DNA from: Rubripirellula sp.
GTDB lineage: Bacteria > Planctomycetota > Planctomycetia > Pirellulales > Pirellulaceae
Direction of reading: 5' to 3'
Length of the DNA: 64,000 nucleotides
Assembly (NCBI GenBank): GCA_012270065.1
Contig: JAAXJB010000084.1
Coordinates: 1 to 64,000 of the forward strand
The notes under the pieces were generated by a model. It was not told the DNA's origin and did not search any database. It worked only from the letters and a program-made list of their open reading frames with translations. This document shows, in pieces, positions 1 to 11,900 of the stretch. Within the stretch, counting starts at the first letter, position 1. Each line of letters opens with the position of its first letter. Made by a program: the position numbers and the translations under genes.

Positions 1-17
1 CCCCTTGGCATTGCTCA

Positions 18-60
18 GGGACTCAGGTTCGAGGGACTCAGGTTGAGGGACTCAGGTTGA
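18..60. repeat. Tandem repeat, 3 copies of ~14-15 bp unit gggactcaggtt(c)ga
   Basis: Direct reading: units 18-32, 33-46, 47-60. Confidence 0.9.
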
Positions 61-82
61 GGATCCTTCTCTTCGCCACGCC

Positions 83-119
83 AGACGCTGCAGACCAGAC
101 GCCGCAGACCAGACGCTGC
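83..119. repeat. Tandem repeat, ~2.6 copies of 14 bp unit agacgcygcagacc
   Basis: Direct reading: 83-96, 97-110, 111-119. Confidence 0.85.
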
Positions 120-756
120 TTTCTGGGCTGTTGGGAGAGAGAGTCAATGAGTGGTGGCCAGCAATCTTCGGCGGATTCCGCAGCTAGTTGTTTTGGCATT
201 TTTATGTGAAACGGAAAACGCTGCCGTTTTCGATCGCTCGATCAAGTTTTCTGTGTTGGTGACAACTGTTTGCGCGGAAGTTCTGGCAATCATTTAGGAG
301 TGATGAAGAGTTGGATAATACTCTTCGCTGCGCACTTGAAATCAAGTCATCTCCCGTAATAGGCATTTCATTGCTGACGCAGGCAATTATTTGTGGCCTT
401 GCATGCCGGCGTGTAACCGTGTGGGCGATTTCAATCCTAGAAATTCTGGATGGTAGAATGCCGTGGATTCGACGTCTTGTCGCGTGGTGGCGTGACCTGC
501 GAGACCCTTTCCAGAAGGCCATTCGCAGGCAGCAGAAGCAAAGCCGGAAAATGGCGAGGTTTTTGGAGAGGAATCAGCAGGTCCAGAACGATCCTGCTGA
601 AACTGAAGAAAGTGAGTGAAACAAGCCGTATCGCAGCGCGTGTCACGCACAAACCTCTCGTTGCGACACAGACTTGCAATTGGGCAGAAGTTCAATCTGC
701 TGGGGTCCAGGTTGTCATGGGTGGCTGGTGTGGTTGGCTGCATGCGTGGATTGAGG

Positions 757-1854
757 TCATGCTTTGATCAATTTGCTGACCCGGCCTCCACGGACCCACT
801 CGGTGACGAGAATATTTCCTTGTGAATCAAAACAGGCGTCATGAGGGTGAATGAACTTTCCTGGAATCCACTTCTGAGGACTGGTTCGCATGGCTTCTTT
901 TTTGTCGAGCACGCGATTGCGCCACGCTTCATCGTCGCCAAGTTGCGCCAGCGGTTTATTTTCAGCGTCAAGGATCGTGATCCGGGCATGTAGATCCGGT
1001 ACGAGCAGCAAATCACCTTGGCTGTCGATGTCAGCCGGAAAGAGAAAGCCATTTTGAGTGCGCAGGTGGTTCCCCTTCATGTCGAACCACTGCAGTCTTG
1101 AGTTGGCACGGTCTGCGACGACCAGTTTCGGATTTCCGTCTCTTGCATCAAGCCATTGGCCATGAGGTGTTCGGAACTGCCCGTTCTGTTGTCCGAAGCC
1201 GCCAATCGCACGGACAAAATTGTCGTTTGCATCGTAGTGGTAAAGGTACGCACTGCCGTAACCGTCACCGAGGTAATAACCGCCGTCAGGGCGGAAGCTG
1301 ATATTCGTGGGGCGGAAACCCAGTTTCGCTTTCCCGGCGAATCCGGCATGTTCGAAAATCTGGTCACGATCCCGTGTCCACACAAGTTCACCCTTCAGGG
1401 ACATTTTGGCAAAGGACTTTTTTGCATAGGAGGCTGACAGGTAAATGAACTCCTCCGAACCCTCCTTGCGAATGTCAATGCCATGACCACTGGAGGTTGT
1501 AGAGTCACCCTTTTTGACGCTGTGGAAACCTGCCAGACTTCTGATGAATTGTCCGTCGGAATCGAAGACATAAACTGAGTCGGGGGTTCCGGTGTGAGTG
1601 ATGTAGACCTGCCCCTGGCTGTCGACGCATACACCATGGGACGCATTGCCGTAATGATGAGTCGAGGGAAGACTTTGCCGACCCCAGTGATGTATCACTC
1701 GATAAGTGTGTTCTCCGGATCCAACCACGGGTTCACGCGTGCCAGATTTGTTCTGTGCGTTGAGAATCAAAGGGGCGGTTAACGCGGGAAGTGCCAAAGA
1801 TACGCTTGATGTTGTCGTTAGGAACTTCCGGCGAGATGTTTTTTTACTTGGCAT
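757..1854 (-). CDS. Tat-exported NHL-repeat / six-bladed beta-propeller protein
   Basis: 365-aa ORF; Tat-like N-terminus MPSKKTSRRKFLTTTSS; repeated DSQGQVYITHTG / DSQGNILVTEW propeller strands. Confidence 0.8.
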   Translation of the reverse strand: MPSKKTSRRKFLTTTSSVSLALPALTAPLILNAQNKSGTREPVVGSGEHTYRVIHHWGRQSLPSTHHYGNASHGVCVDSQGQVYITHTGTPDSVYVFDSDGQFIRSLAGFHSVKKGDSTTSSGHGIDIRKEGSEEFIYLSASYAKKSFAKMSLKGELVWTRDRDQIFEHAGFAGKAKLGFRPTNISFRPDGGYYLGDGYGSAYLYHYDANDNFVRAIGGFGQQNGQFRTPHGQWLDARDGNPKLVVADRANSRLQWFDMKGNHLRTQNGFLFPADIDSQGDLLLVPDLHARITILDAENKPLAQLGDDEAWRNRVLDKKEAMRTSPQKWIPGKFIHPHDACFDSQGNILVTEWVRGGRVSKLIKA

Positions 1855-1967
1855 GACGATTTGCTGGAATCAAAGACAGTTGTTGCGGGGAGCGGGAATT
1901 GGAGAAAAGTTCTCTGGCCGGTGCTCTGGTTTAAGTTGCAAACCGGGAGCATATCCCGACGGGGCTC

Positions 1968-4900
1968 TTATTTTTTCGGAACATGATTGATGGTCCAGTA
2001 AATCTCGTCCGAGAAATCTTGACCGTCCGATGATTTTAGCCGGAACGAAATATGGGCTTGATCCACAGGCATGAGATCAGGGATTTTCAGTTTTACTGTT
2101 TGACCGTCAGACCCCAGGGTGACGGAATCAAGCTTGATTGGCTCGCTGCCACGTTGATCAGTCAGCGGTGAGTACCGGTCGGAACCGTAACTGCTTCTCC
2201 AGTGGTAGTTCCAGTGTTCAGCTTCGTAAGATGAGATTTCGGTGGCGACTTTGGGGTCAAGGCGGAAATTGAATTGGATCAGTAGTCCGTCTTTTTCAAC
2301 TTTGCAATCTGTGATCATGCGCCATGGTTTGCCGGTGTATCGGATTCGCTGTATTCCGCCGTCCAGCAAACCTGCTCTGCCTCCGCCGTTCCAGCCCTGC
2401 AGTCCGGTGGCGTAGACCTGTCCATCTATCGGGTTGACCCGGGCACGCATGATTCCTGTGCAAAAGTCGAACGGCAGTTTCGCGATAGCCGCTTGTGAAT
2501 GTCCGTCGATATCTTGAATCATCAAGTAAGACATCCAGCCTTTGCCGAAACTCGTGTGCAGAAGATGATTGGACAAGGGGCCCCAACGCGGGTCATCGAC
2601 CCAAAGTTGTCCGCCGGATGAGTTGTCGAAATCTTGGGGCATCCAGATCAGCGGCGGGTCAAACGCAGTCGGCGGAACGACTTTTTTGATGTCAATGTTG
2701 CCACCGTCCGGTTCCCACATTCCTGGAATGGAATACGTCTGAACCCATCCGTAAAACCCGTTTGGCTTCAGTAAACTTACCTTTGACGCAGGTGTCCACT
2801 GACCTTGATTGTCACTTGCCGTGGGCCTTCCATCCGGAAGCATTCCCATTCCGTTCGGGGTTCGGAAGCCTGTGCAATAGACCTCTCGCTGTTTGCCATC
2901 GGCCGATACCTTGATCACGGCACCCGGCAGTTTTGAATCTGCTCCGTGGCCACTTTTGCTGTAGTAAAAGTTGCCCTGAGGGTCGGTCTGAAGGTCGAAG
3001 TTGAAAGCGTGGAAGTTGGCTGACACATCTGTGTCCGGGCTGAAACTCTCGTGATAGTCAGCTTCTCCGTCCTGATTGAAATCATGCAGTTTGACGATGC
3101 GATCCTTGCAGGTCACATGGATATTGTCATCAACGATTTTGATCCCGAACGGCTCATACAGTCCAGCAGCGAATCTTTTCCAACGGATATCGGTCAGATT
3201 CTTGTCGATTCCTGATACGACCCAGATGTCGCCACCATAGGTTGACAGGGCCATTCGCCCATCAGAAAAGAAATCGAGTGCCGAAGTGCGAAACCAGCTG
3301 TTCCATGGGTTGGAGTCTGGAAGGGCAATCGTGTCCAGAGCATATCCAGCTGGTTCCAAGCCGAGGTAACCTTTGGTGCGGAGCACCTCGGGCCAACGCG
3401 TGGGGCCACCTGAAATCATGTCGATAGGCCGAAGTCTGTTTTCCGCCTTGGTGGCCGGCAACGTAGCTAACCATCTTTGCAATGTGTCTTTGTCTGTTCC
3501 GCGAGAACGATGGATGGTAACGTTGCGAGTGAAGTTGTCCTCTGGAAAAATCAGGCAGAAGCGTTTCTTGGAATCAATGCTCCAACGTAAACCTGTTGTG
3601 TCTCCCGTGACGGCTGCAGCCATGAAGCGGGACATGCGATCTTCATCCAGCTGGTAGCTGATGACAAAGTCGGTCTCTGATGAGCCGGTCAACAGGACCG
3701 TTTCGAGCGAGTTCCCACCATCACTCAGGCTTCTTATCGTGCTGGTGGTTTTGAGCGGATGCGTTGGATCTGCACTGGTTAGTTCCTGACCGACCGAAAG
3801 GACCAATGGGGCACCGCCCTTGATCTGCATCCTGTGGCTGAGTTCAGTCCCGTTCTCGTTTGGGACTTCCAGAATTGATCTGTTGTCGATGGAATAACTC
3901 AGAACCACCTCGTTGCCGTGATGGTAGTGACCTTTGTAGTCCATCCAGTTCGCAGGCATTGGTCCTCGTGGCAAAAGCTGCTCGCGCGAGTAATCGAGTG
4001 AGCCGTCATGACCCCATGCCCAGCCAGACCACGCTTGAATCTGCTTCCCGTCCGGGGTAACAGTGCCCTCTCCACGGTCACGGCTGTGTTGTGTCTGACT
4101 GAGATTGAGGCCACCGGTCCAGATGCCAGCTTGATCCATTGAATGCAGGTCGTAGGAAATCGTGGTGTCGCCAAGATCCACATTCAGAACACTGGTGTGC
4201 TGCCGGCCAAGTTGTGAAGCCATCGCACTGCCGTAGTCACGTGCGATGACAGGTTGTTCCGAACCATTGAGCGTTCCTTTAGGAAGCTTTTCCAGATATT
4301 CCTTATCAACTTCAAAGTAGTCGGGGTTGGACGGTTTCATGAACTGTTCGCGAACGTAGTGAATGACCTGATAACGTTCCTTGGGTGTCAGGTGACGCAT
4401 GGCAGACATCAGTCCTTTGCCTTTGGACAAGGTCATGAACATCTGGTAGGGATCCGAACCGTACCGCATCTTGTCTGTGCCAAATGCCCGCGCAGTTGGA
4501 AGAGAGGGCGTGTTGCCATCTGTACCATGGCAATTGAAGCAGTAGCCATGATAAATGCCTTTGCCTGTCTCAAAGTCTCGACTGCGCAGTTTGCTGATGA
4601 TTCCAGAGTGGTCAAGATTGACAGTGTCATCCCTGATTTCCAACTCATCCGGCCGTGGCATCAGGTCCCTCGCGCGATTGGCACCTCCATCCGCCAGTTC
4701 CATCAGATAACGCGTGAGGTCGAGAAAGTCACGCAGGTTGCCGATCACCGCAACCAAACCATCTGGCATCATTGACTGGGTGTTGGGCTTCATCGCTTCA
4801 ATGTCGTCTTTGGAAATCTGGTGACTCTGTTCCAGATTGTCTGCCGAACGCACGGTAATGGTGTCTTGCGTTTCTTTGGTCACCAGAGCAACGATGACTT

Positions 4901-5273
4901 CACCATCAGTCGTCAGAATCGATTGCGTCTGATACTTCTTGTGAATCACTTTCGAAGGATGAATCAGCGATTCGATCAGATGTTCGTCGGAGACATCTCT
5001 GGCAACCGTAAGATCTGGTCCTAATTGGGACTGTTTGCTGTCTTGTGTGTGGCAGCTGACACAGGCAGCTGTTGTGGTGAAAAAAACAAGAGCGCCCCGT
5101 CTTGCGTCGCCTCGCTGCCGCGCCTGAACAGCAAGGTCCTCCAGCGATGCCAGTTTTATCTGTTGATCGAACGTCATGGCCGGTCGTATTGCTTCACCGA
5201 GAGAGGTTGTAGCGACCAGCACACTTGACAGGCAAACGATGAAAACAACGCACGGAATTTGCAAACGAAACAT
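1968..5273 (-). CDS. Large secreted c-type cytochrome / DUF6797-like beta-propeller protein with two CxxCH sites
   Basis: ORF 1968..5408; likely start at 5273 (MFRLQIPCVVFIVCLSSVLVATTSLGEA signal peptide). Heme motifs CVSCH and CFNCH; C-terminal sugar-dehydrogenase-like propeller text (GFRTPNGMGMLPDGR). Confidence 0.8.
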   Translation of the reverse strand: MFRLQIPCVVFIVCLSSVLVATTSLGEAIRPAMTFDQQIKLASLEDLAVQARQRGDARRGALVFFTTTAACVSCHTQDSKQSQLGPDLTVARDVSDEHLIESLIHPSKVIHKKYQTQSILTTDGEVIVALVTKETQDTITVRSADNLEQSHQISKDDIEAMKPNTQSMMPDGLVAVIGNLRDFLDLTRYLMELADGGANRARDLMPRPDELEIRDDTVNLDHSGIISKLRSRDFETGKGIYHGYCFNCHGTDGNTPSLPTARAFGTDKMRYGSDPYQMFMTLSKGKGLMSAMRHLTPKERYQVIHYVREQFMKPSNPDYFEVDKEYLEKLPKGTLNGSEQPVIARDYGSAMASQLGRQHTSVLNVDLGDTTISYDLHSMDQAGIWTGGLNLSQTQHSRDRGEGTVTPDGKQIQAWSGWAWGHDGSLDYSREQLLPRGPMPANWMDYKGHYHHGNEVVLSYSIDNRSILEVPNENGTELSHRMQIKGGAPLVLSVGQELTSADPTHPLKTTSTIRSLSDGGNSLETVLLTGSSETDFVISYQLDEDRMSRFMAAAVTGDTTGLRWSIDSKKRFCLIFPEDNFTRNVTIHRSRGTDKDTLQRWLATLPATKAENRLRPIDMISGGPTRWPEVLRTKGYLGLEPAGYALDTIALPDSNPWNSWFRTSALDFFSDGRMALSTYGGDIWVVSGIDKNLTDIRWKRFAAGLYEPFGIKIVDDNIHVTCKDRIVKLHDFNQDGEADYHESFSPDTDVSANFHAFNFDLQTDPQGNFYYSKSGHGADSKLPGAVIKVSADGKQREVYCTGFRTPNGMGMLPDGRPTASDNQGQWTPASKVSLLKPNGFYGWVQTYSIPGMWEPDGGNIDIKKVVPPTAFDPPLIWMPQDFDNSSGGQLWVDDPRWGPLSNHLLHTSFGKGWMSYLMIQDIDGHSQAAIAKLPFDFCTGIMRARVNPIDGQVYATGLQGWNGGGRAGLLDGGIQRIRYTGKPWRMITDCKVEKDGLLIQFNFRLDPKVATEISSYEAEHWNYHWRSSYGSDRYSPLTDQRGSEPIKLDSVTLGSDGQTVKLKIPDLMPVDQAHISFRLKSSDGQDFSDEIYWTINHVPKK

Positions 5274-5521
5274 GAGGATGTTGGCCAGGCACAAGCAGGA
5301 GACTGAACGATCAGCGAAAGCATAAAGTTTACACAGCTGATCTGGCGTCTGGCTCTTCAATCGACGTCCATTTATCGCTGAATTTGTTCCGGAACAGTTT
5401 CGGTGCAATGCCGGCGATCCAGGTGAGTGACGAAATTCTCAATCATCTGTTTTTTGTTTGCTGCCAAGGCGATTCATGAATGGGTTGGCATCAGCAGGTG
5501 TTCGAGGCGGCAAATTGCAGA

Positions 5522-5555
5522 TGCTGGATGAACGCTGGTGCTGGATGAACGCTGG
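5522..5555. repeat. Perfect 2 x 17 bp tandem duplication (tgctggatgaacgctgg)
   Basis: Direct reading: 5522-5538 and 5539-5555. Confidence 0.9.
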
Positions 5556-5997
5556 GCAATCCTGTCGCTGTTGGAGCAAAGAAAGCCGCCGCCCATGAAT
5601 TCCCTGAGCATGGGGCTTCGTTCAGGTTTGCCTTTTACGATGGAGGTGGGGCGGGGGCATGGCCGAGAAATGTAGGTCCGGTGCGTCTGGGGATTGAGCG
5701 GTTGGGAGTCCAGAGGCAGCCTGCAGACTAGCTCGCGCGTCCTCTTGTGTTGAGGCTGTGCCATTCTGTCTTACGGTCCACCCCCGCAGAGGGGTTCATA
5801 TATTGTGTTTTCAAAAAAGAGAGGGGAATCCCCAAAAAAAAACTTGGACGTGTGCGGCTAACCGCTACTCTATGTCACCACGCCCCGCCGGATTGCAGGA
5901 TGCTTCGACGCGGGGCTTCTCATCTCCACATGTTCAAAGAACGCTACTCAACCTCAGAGCCTTCATTCAGTAGGCAGCAGGTAAACGGGACCTAAAC

Positions 5998-8900
5998 ATG
6001 AGCCAGACCCCCAAGAACCGAGAAAAATCCCTGCGTCGCGCTGCTTCGAGGAGACGTCTCTTCGAAGTTTTGGAAACACGACGTCTGCTTGCAGGAGATG
6101 GAAGTCTCTCTTGGATGGACCCGAATCACTGGCATGGTGGTTGGGAAATGAGCCCGGCTGAGTTCCAGCAGTACGCGCCTTATGGTCCGATGGCGGAAGG
6201 TGCATACGACAATTATCTGAGCAATCTGAACGGTAATAATTGTGATGGTGGAGATGGAGATGGGCCGCCCCACGGTCCAGGGTGTGCCTGTGGCCCCTGT
6301 TCAGCAGCAGGTCCCACCCTGTTTGTTGAACGGCCTGAGCAGACTTATGACTTTATCGAAGAAGGCGGCAGTTCATCGGGCGATTCTGCATCGGCTGCCC
6401 TCGAGGATACATTCCTGCTGCACAGTTTGCCGACTGCCGATCACACGATCTATCTCGATTTCGATGGGCATGTGACAGAGGGAACGACATGGAATGCGAG
6501 CAGCGGGATCTCGAGTATTGTCTCGCCTGCTTATGACCCGGCCGGCAATGGCGCCAGTTTTACGGATGCCGAGTTGACTCGCATTCAGGGGATTTGGAAA
6601 CGGGTTGCCGAAGATTTTGCGCCCTTCGAAGTCAACGTCACGACGGAAGATCCTGGTGCTGCAGCGCTGAGCAAGACCGGTGGCTCTGACACCCAATGGG
6701 GAACCCGCGTGGTTGTGACCGAGGATTGGGATAACTGTGGGTGTGGTGGATTTGCGTACCTGACCAGTTTCAATGATTCGGTCGATGAACCTGTTTTCGT
6801 TTTCACGACCAGTGCAATTGGTGTTTCGGCAGCTACAACGCATGAGGTCGGCCACGCTCTTGGGCTCAGGCATGACGGTACCACATCCGGTGACGCCTAT
6901 TACAACGGTCACGGTACCGGTGATGTCGGTTGGGGGCCGATCATGGGAAGTGGCTACTATAAAAACGTGACCACATGGGATACGGGGCAATACTATCAAG
7001 CCAACAATAGCGAAAACGACTGGCAAATCATCACTACCGACAATGGATTCGGTTATCGGGCAGACGACCATGGTGGCAATTCCAGCAGTGCCAGTGCGTT
7101 AGTTGTTGAAGGGACCAATAGCAGTGATTCGAGTCTTTCGGATGTCAGTGGCTTTGGAATCATTTCGCTGGCTGAAGACCAGGATTGGTTCGAGTTCCAG
7201 ACCGGAGCCGGAGCGATCAACCTTACGGTTGATTCCTATGTTCAGGAAACATATGTGAACAACGGGATCAGTTTCACCCGATCGGTTGAGGCTTCTCCTG
7301 TCGGTGACCAGGGCTCGAATCTCGATGTTTTGGCCACAATTTACGACAGCAACCTGAATGTCGTCGCAACAAGCAATCCAGCTACCGGGTTGAGTGCTTC
7401 GTTCAATGATCTCACCTTGGCCGAGGGCACGTATTACATTTCTGTTGATGGAACCGGGTACGGAAACTGGACTTCCAGTTCGCCAACGGGTTTTGATCAG
7501 TCTGTCAGTCGAGGTCAGTTCCTGATTACCGGTACGGTAGTCACTGTGGATCAGACGCTGAACGCCGGTAATGATTTCGCAACAACTCAGGTTGATACCC
7601 CGGTCGACATCAATGTGTTGGATAATGACTCGGATCCGCAGAATGGTTCATTCGGTATCACGTCGATGACCCAGCCTGGCAATGGTCAGGCTACCGAGGC
7701 GGGTGGTGTCGTCACGTACACTCCTGATTCCGGTTTTGTCGGTACAGACACATTCACTTACACGATCACCGACGATCAGGCAGAGACCGCAACCGCGACC
7801 GTGACGGTCACCGTTGTGCCACCAACACCGCCGGTTCTGTTTGTCGATGATGACCAGGGCCAGACATTCGAACGTTTTTATACGGGTGCTTTGGACGCGA
7901 GTTCGATTGCACACGATACATGGCAGGTGTCATCGCAGGGGTTGCCCGTTGCAGCCGATCTCGCACCTTACAAAGTTGTCGTCTGGAATACTGGATTCGA
8001 TTACTCCGCCGCTGACGCTGGCCTGTCAACCAATGAGCAGGCAGCCTTGTCGACTTACCTTGACGGAGGCGGAGGCGCGTTCCTGATCGGTCAGGACATC
8101 CTCTACAACGGTGTCAGTCCCGCGTTCCAGACCGACTATCTGAAAATCGCTTCTTTCACGAGTGACGTCCGGAATCTGAGCCAGTATGTGGGCGTCAGTG
8201 GCAGTCAAATCAGCGACGGCATGAATTTGAGTTTCAGTCTGCCCTCTGATTTCAGCGCGGACTGGAGTGACTCTTTGTCTCCCACCGCAGCGGGCGAGGG
8301 AGTTTTCTATCGTAACACTGTCAATACTGCCAGCGAACCATTCAACACGGTTGCCTACGGTGGAGAGGATTTCCGGGTTGTCTTCATGGCAGCTCCCTTC
8401 GAAGGAATCAGTACGACGGCCGGAAACCCGAACAATCAGGCGACCGTGATGCAGAAGGTCGTTGAGTTTCTGATGCCGCCAACAGCACCCACTGGTGACG
8501 TGATTGTCACTGATCCGACTCCGTCCTCCGTGACCACAGAGGCTGGCGGAAGTGTCGCATTCACGGTGGCACTGACAGAAGAACCAACAGCGAATGTCAG
8601 CTTTGATGTTTCATCGAGTGATGCTGGTGAGGGCGTGACGGATGTCAGTCAGCTTACGTTCACGCCATCGAACTGGAATGTGGCGCAAGCGGTCACAGTC
8701 ACTGGTGTCGATGACGCCGTTGTTGACGGTGATGCGAGTTACAGTGTCGTCCTCGGAGCGGCAACCAGCAGTGACAGTAATTACAGCGGCTTGGATCCTG
8801 CTGACGTCAACTTGACCAATGCCGATAACGACGTGCCAGTCTTGACCCTGGCAGTGAGTGGCACCGAGGTGGCTGAAACAGGGACCATGTCCGCAACGGT

Positions 8901-11900
8901 TACACGGAACACCGACACGGGTTCACCTTTGACCGTCAACTTGACGAGTGATGATCCGGGCGAAGCAACTGTTCCTGAAACGGTCACGATTGCTGCTGGC
9001 GATACCACTGCGGAATTCACTATCTCCGGTGTTGACGATGCCGTGGTTGATGGCGATCAGCCAGCAAACATCAGTGTGAGCCTTTCTGGCTACCAGAGTG
9101 ATTCGGCTGGAATCGTCGTGACGGATTCGAATCAACCCGTTCTGAGCCTGTCCATCGCAGATTCTTCTATCAGTGAGCAGGGCGGCAGCACCGTCGGAAC
9201 CGTTACCCGGAATGGTGCAGGGCCACAACTTGAAATTCAAGTATTCAGCAGTGATGAAACGGAAGCGACCGTTGGTAGCGTGACGATTGCTGCCGGCGAA
9301 ACAAGTGGTGTTTTCAGTATCCTGGCAGTGGATGATTCTGACGTCGATGGTGATCAGAATGTCACCATCACAGTTGGAGCTGCTGGGTACGTGGGGGCCA
9401 GTGAGGTGCTCACGGTTACTGATGATGAGGTTGCCAGGCTGACGGTCACGATCGAGACCGAGAATATTGCCGAAGGTGCCTCAGCAACGGGGGTGGTGAT
9501 GCGAAACACGGGTACGACCGGTGATTTGCTGGTGACCCTGTCCAGTAGCGACTCGGGTGAAGCTGGCGTACCAGCCACGGTTACAATTCCAGATGGTCAG
9601 GAGCAAGTTGTCTTCACCATTTCGGGTGTTGATGATGGACTCGTTGATGGTGATCAATCTGCAACGATCACTGCCAGTGTGGACGGGTACTTGCCGGGGA
9701 GTGATTCAGTGACCGTTCAGGACACTGATGTGCCAACGCTGGCTGTGAACCTGGCATCTCCCACCGTTTCTGAAGCCGCCGGAGTCGTTACTGCAACTGT
9801 CAGCCGTAATACGGACGTATCAGCATCACTGGAAGTCGCAATTTCTGTTGATGATCCGACCGCCGCCAGTGTACCCGCATTGGTTACGATTCCCGCGGGG
9901 CAGGCGAGTGTCACATTCGACGTCACAGGGGTGGATGATGAGTTGGTGGATGGCGATCAGACCGCAGTGATCACAGCTCTTGTGAGTGGTTTTGTTGACG
10001 GTTCTGCATCAGTGGTTGTTGTTGATGACGATGTTGCCACGCTGACAGTGAACATCGGTATAGATTCCATTAATGAGTCGGATGGAAGTACGACTGCTAC
10101 CATTTCGAGAAATACGCTGACGAACGAACCTCTTACCATCGGACTGACCAGCAGTGACGAATCTGAGGCAACGGTACCCGCTTCTGTAACGATCCCGGCT
10201 GGCGATGCAAGTGTCGATGTTCAAATCAGCATCATCGACGATCAGGAATATGATGGCACACAGAATGTCGTGATCACCGCGACGGTGGATGGATTTGTTG
10301 CTGGGACTGATGCCTTTGATGTGACGGACAATGATCCACCGCCACCCGATCCGCAGATTCTATTCGTTGATGATGACCAGGGAGCAGCCTATGAGCGTTT
10401 CTACACGTCTGCCCTCGATGTGAATGCTCTGAATCACGATACATGGGAAGTCGCCACCTCTGGACTGCCGACAGCAGCAGACCTCAGTGAATACCTGGTT
10501 GTTATCTGGAACACTGGATTCGAGTATTCGGCCACCGGTTCAGGTCTCTCTGCCACCGAGCAGACAGTTCTTGCTTCTTACCTCGATGGCGGTGGAGGTT
10601 TGTTCCTGGTCGGTCAGGATATTCTTTACAACGGCGTCAGCCAGTCGTTCCAGTCCGACTATCTCAAACTGTCCTCATTCACCAGCGATGTCCGCAATCT
10701 GGATCAGTATGTTGGTGTTACCGGCAGTCCAATCAGCGATGGGATGAACCTCAGTTTCAACTTGCCATCTGATTTCAGTGCCGACTGGAGCGATGCCTTG
10801 GCTCCTGCTGCCGGAGCAGAGGGTGTGTTCTACCGGAATGTCGAGAACACCAATTCACAGCCATTCAATACCATCGCCTACGGTGGTGAAGACTTCCGTG
10901 TGGTATTCATGGCCGCACCATTTGAGGGCATCAGTGTCGACGGTGCAAATCCTGACAATCAGGCCTTCGTGATGCAAAAAGTGGTCGATTACCTGATGCC
11001 TCCACCGGTTGCCACTGGGGATGTCGTTGTTTCTGGGCCGACGCCTTCGAGTGTGACAACTGAAGCAGGTGGTGCCGTTGAATTCACCGTCGTGCTGACG
11101 GAGGCGCCCACGGCAGATGTCAGCTTCAGTGTGTCGTCCAGCGATGTCGGGGAGGGCGTCGTTGATTCGAGTGAGTTGATCTTCACACCTGGTAACTGGT
11201 CTGTTGCGCAAACTGTCACCGTGACCGGTGTTGATGATTCGGTCGTTGATGGTGACGTTGGCTATGAGGTTGTTTTGGGAGTCGCCAATACGACTGATTA
11301 CAACTATGCCGGATTGGATCCCGATGATGTCGCACTGACAAATGCCGATGATGATGTGGCGACATTGTCTCTTGATGTCGGTGTCGCATCCGTTGACGAA
11401 GGGGCGACCCTGGTTGGCGTGGTGTCACGCAATACGGATACCGGTTCTCCGCTGACCATCAACCTTGGCAGCAGTGATCTTGGTGAGGCACTGGTGGACG
11501 AGACAGTTACAATCCCCGCCGGCGCGTCCTCCACTCAGTTCCTGATCACAGGTGTGGAGGATGCTTTCGTCGATGGTGACCAGCAGGTGACAATCAATGT
11601 CTCGCTTTCCGGATTTGTTGGTGCTGACGCAGAGATCACTGTCGTGGATACCACGCAATCTGCTCTCAGTTTGAGTCTTGCAGATGCAGAGATCAGCGAG
11701 AACGGTGGAGTGACAACTGGAACAGTCACGAGAAACAGTTCTGGTGACGCCGTGACGCTTGTGATCTCGAGCAGTGATTCATCCGAAGCAGTGGTGGGAA
11801 GCTTGACAATTGCCGCCGGTGAGACCACTGGTACTTTTGAAATCACCGCGCAGGACGACACTGACGTTGACGGTGACCAGGATGTATTGATCAGCGTTGG

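Noticed and set aside
18-119. CRISPR-like array from the repeats at the window start
   Set aside because: Units are contiguous with no spacers; simple tandem duplications
4254-4775. 173-aa plus-strand ORF within the cytochrome gene
   Set aside because: Antisense shadow of a well-supported CDS
5810-5850. ggggaatcccc followed by an A-run before the giant gene as a terminator
   Set aside because: Stem is only 4 bp and the U-run orientation does not fit a nearby gene end
6373-7071. 232-aa minus-strand ORF inside the giant gene
   Set aside because: Fully antisense to a strongly supported CDS; GC-skewed shadow ORF
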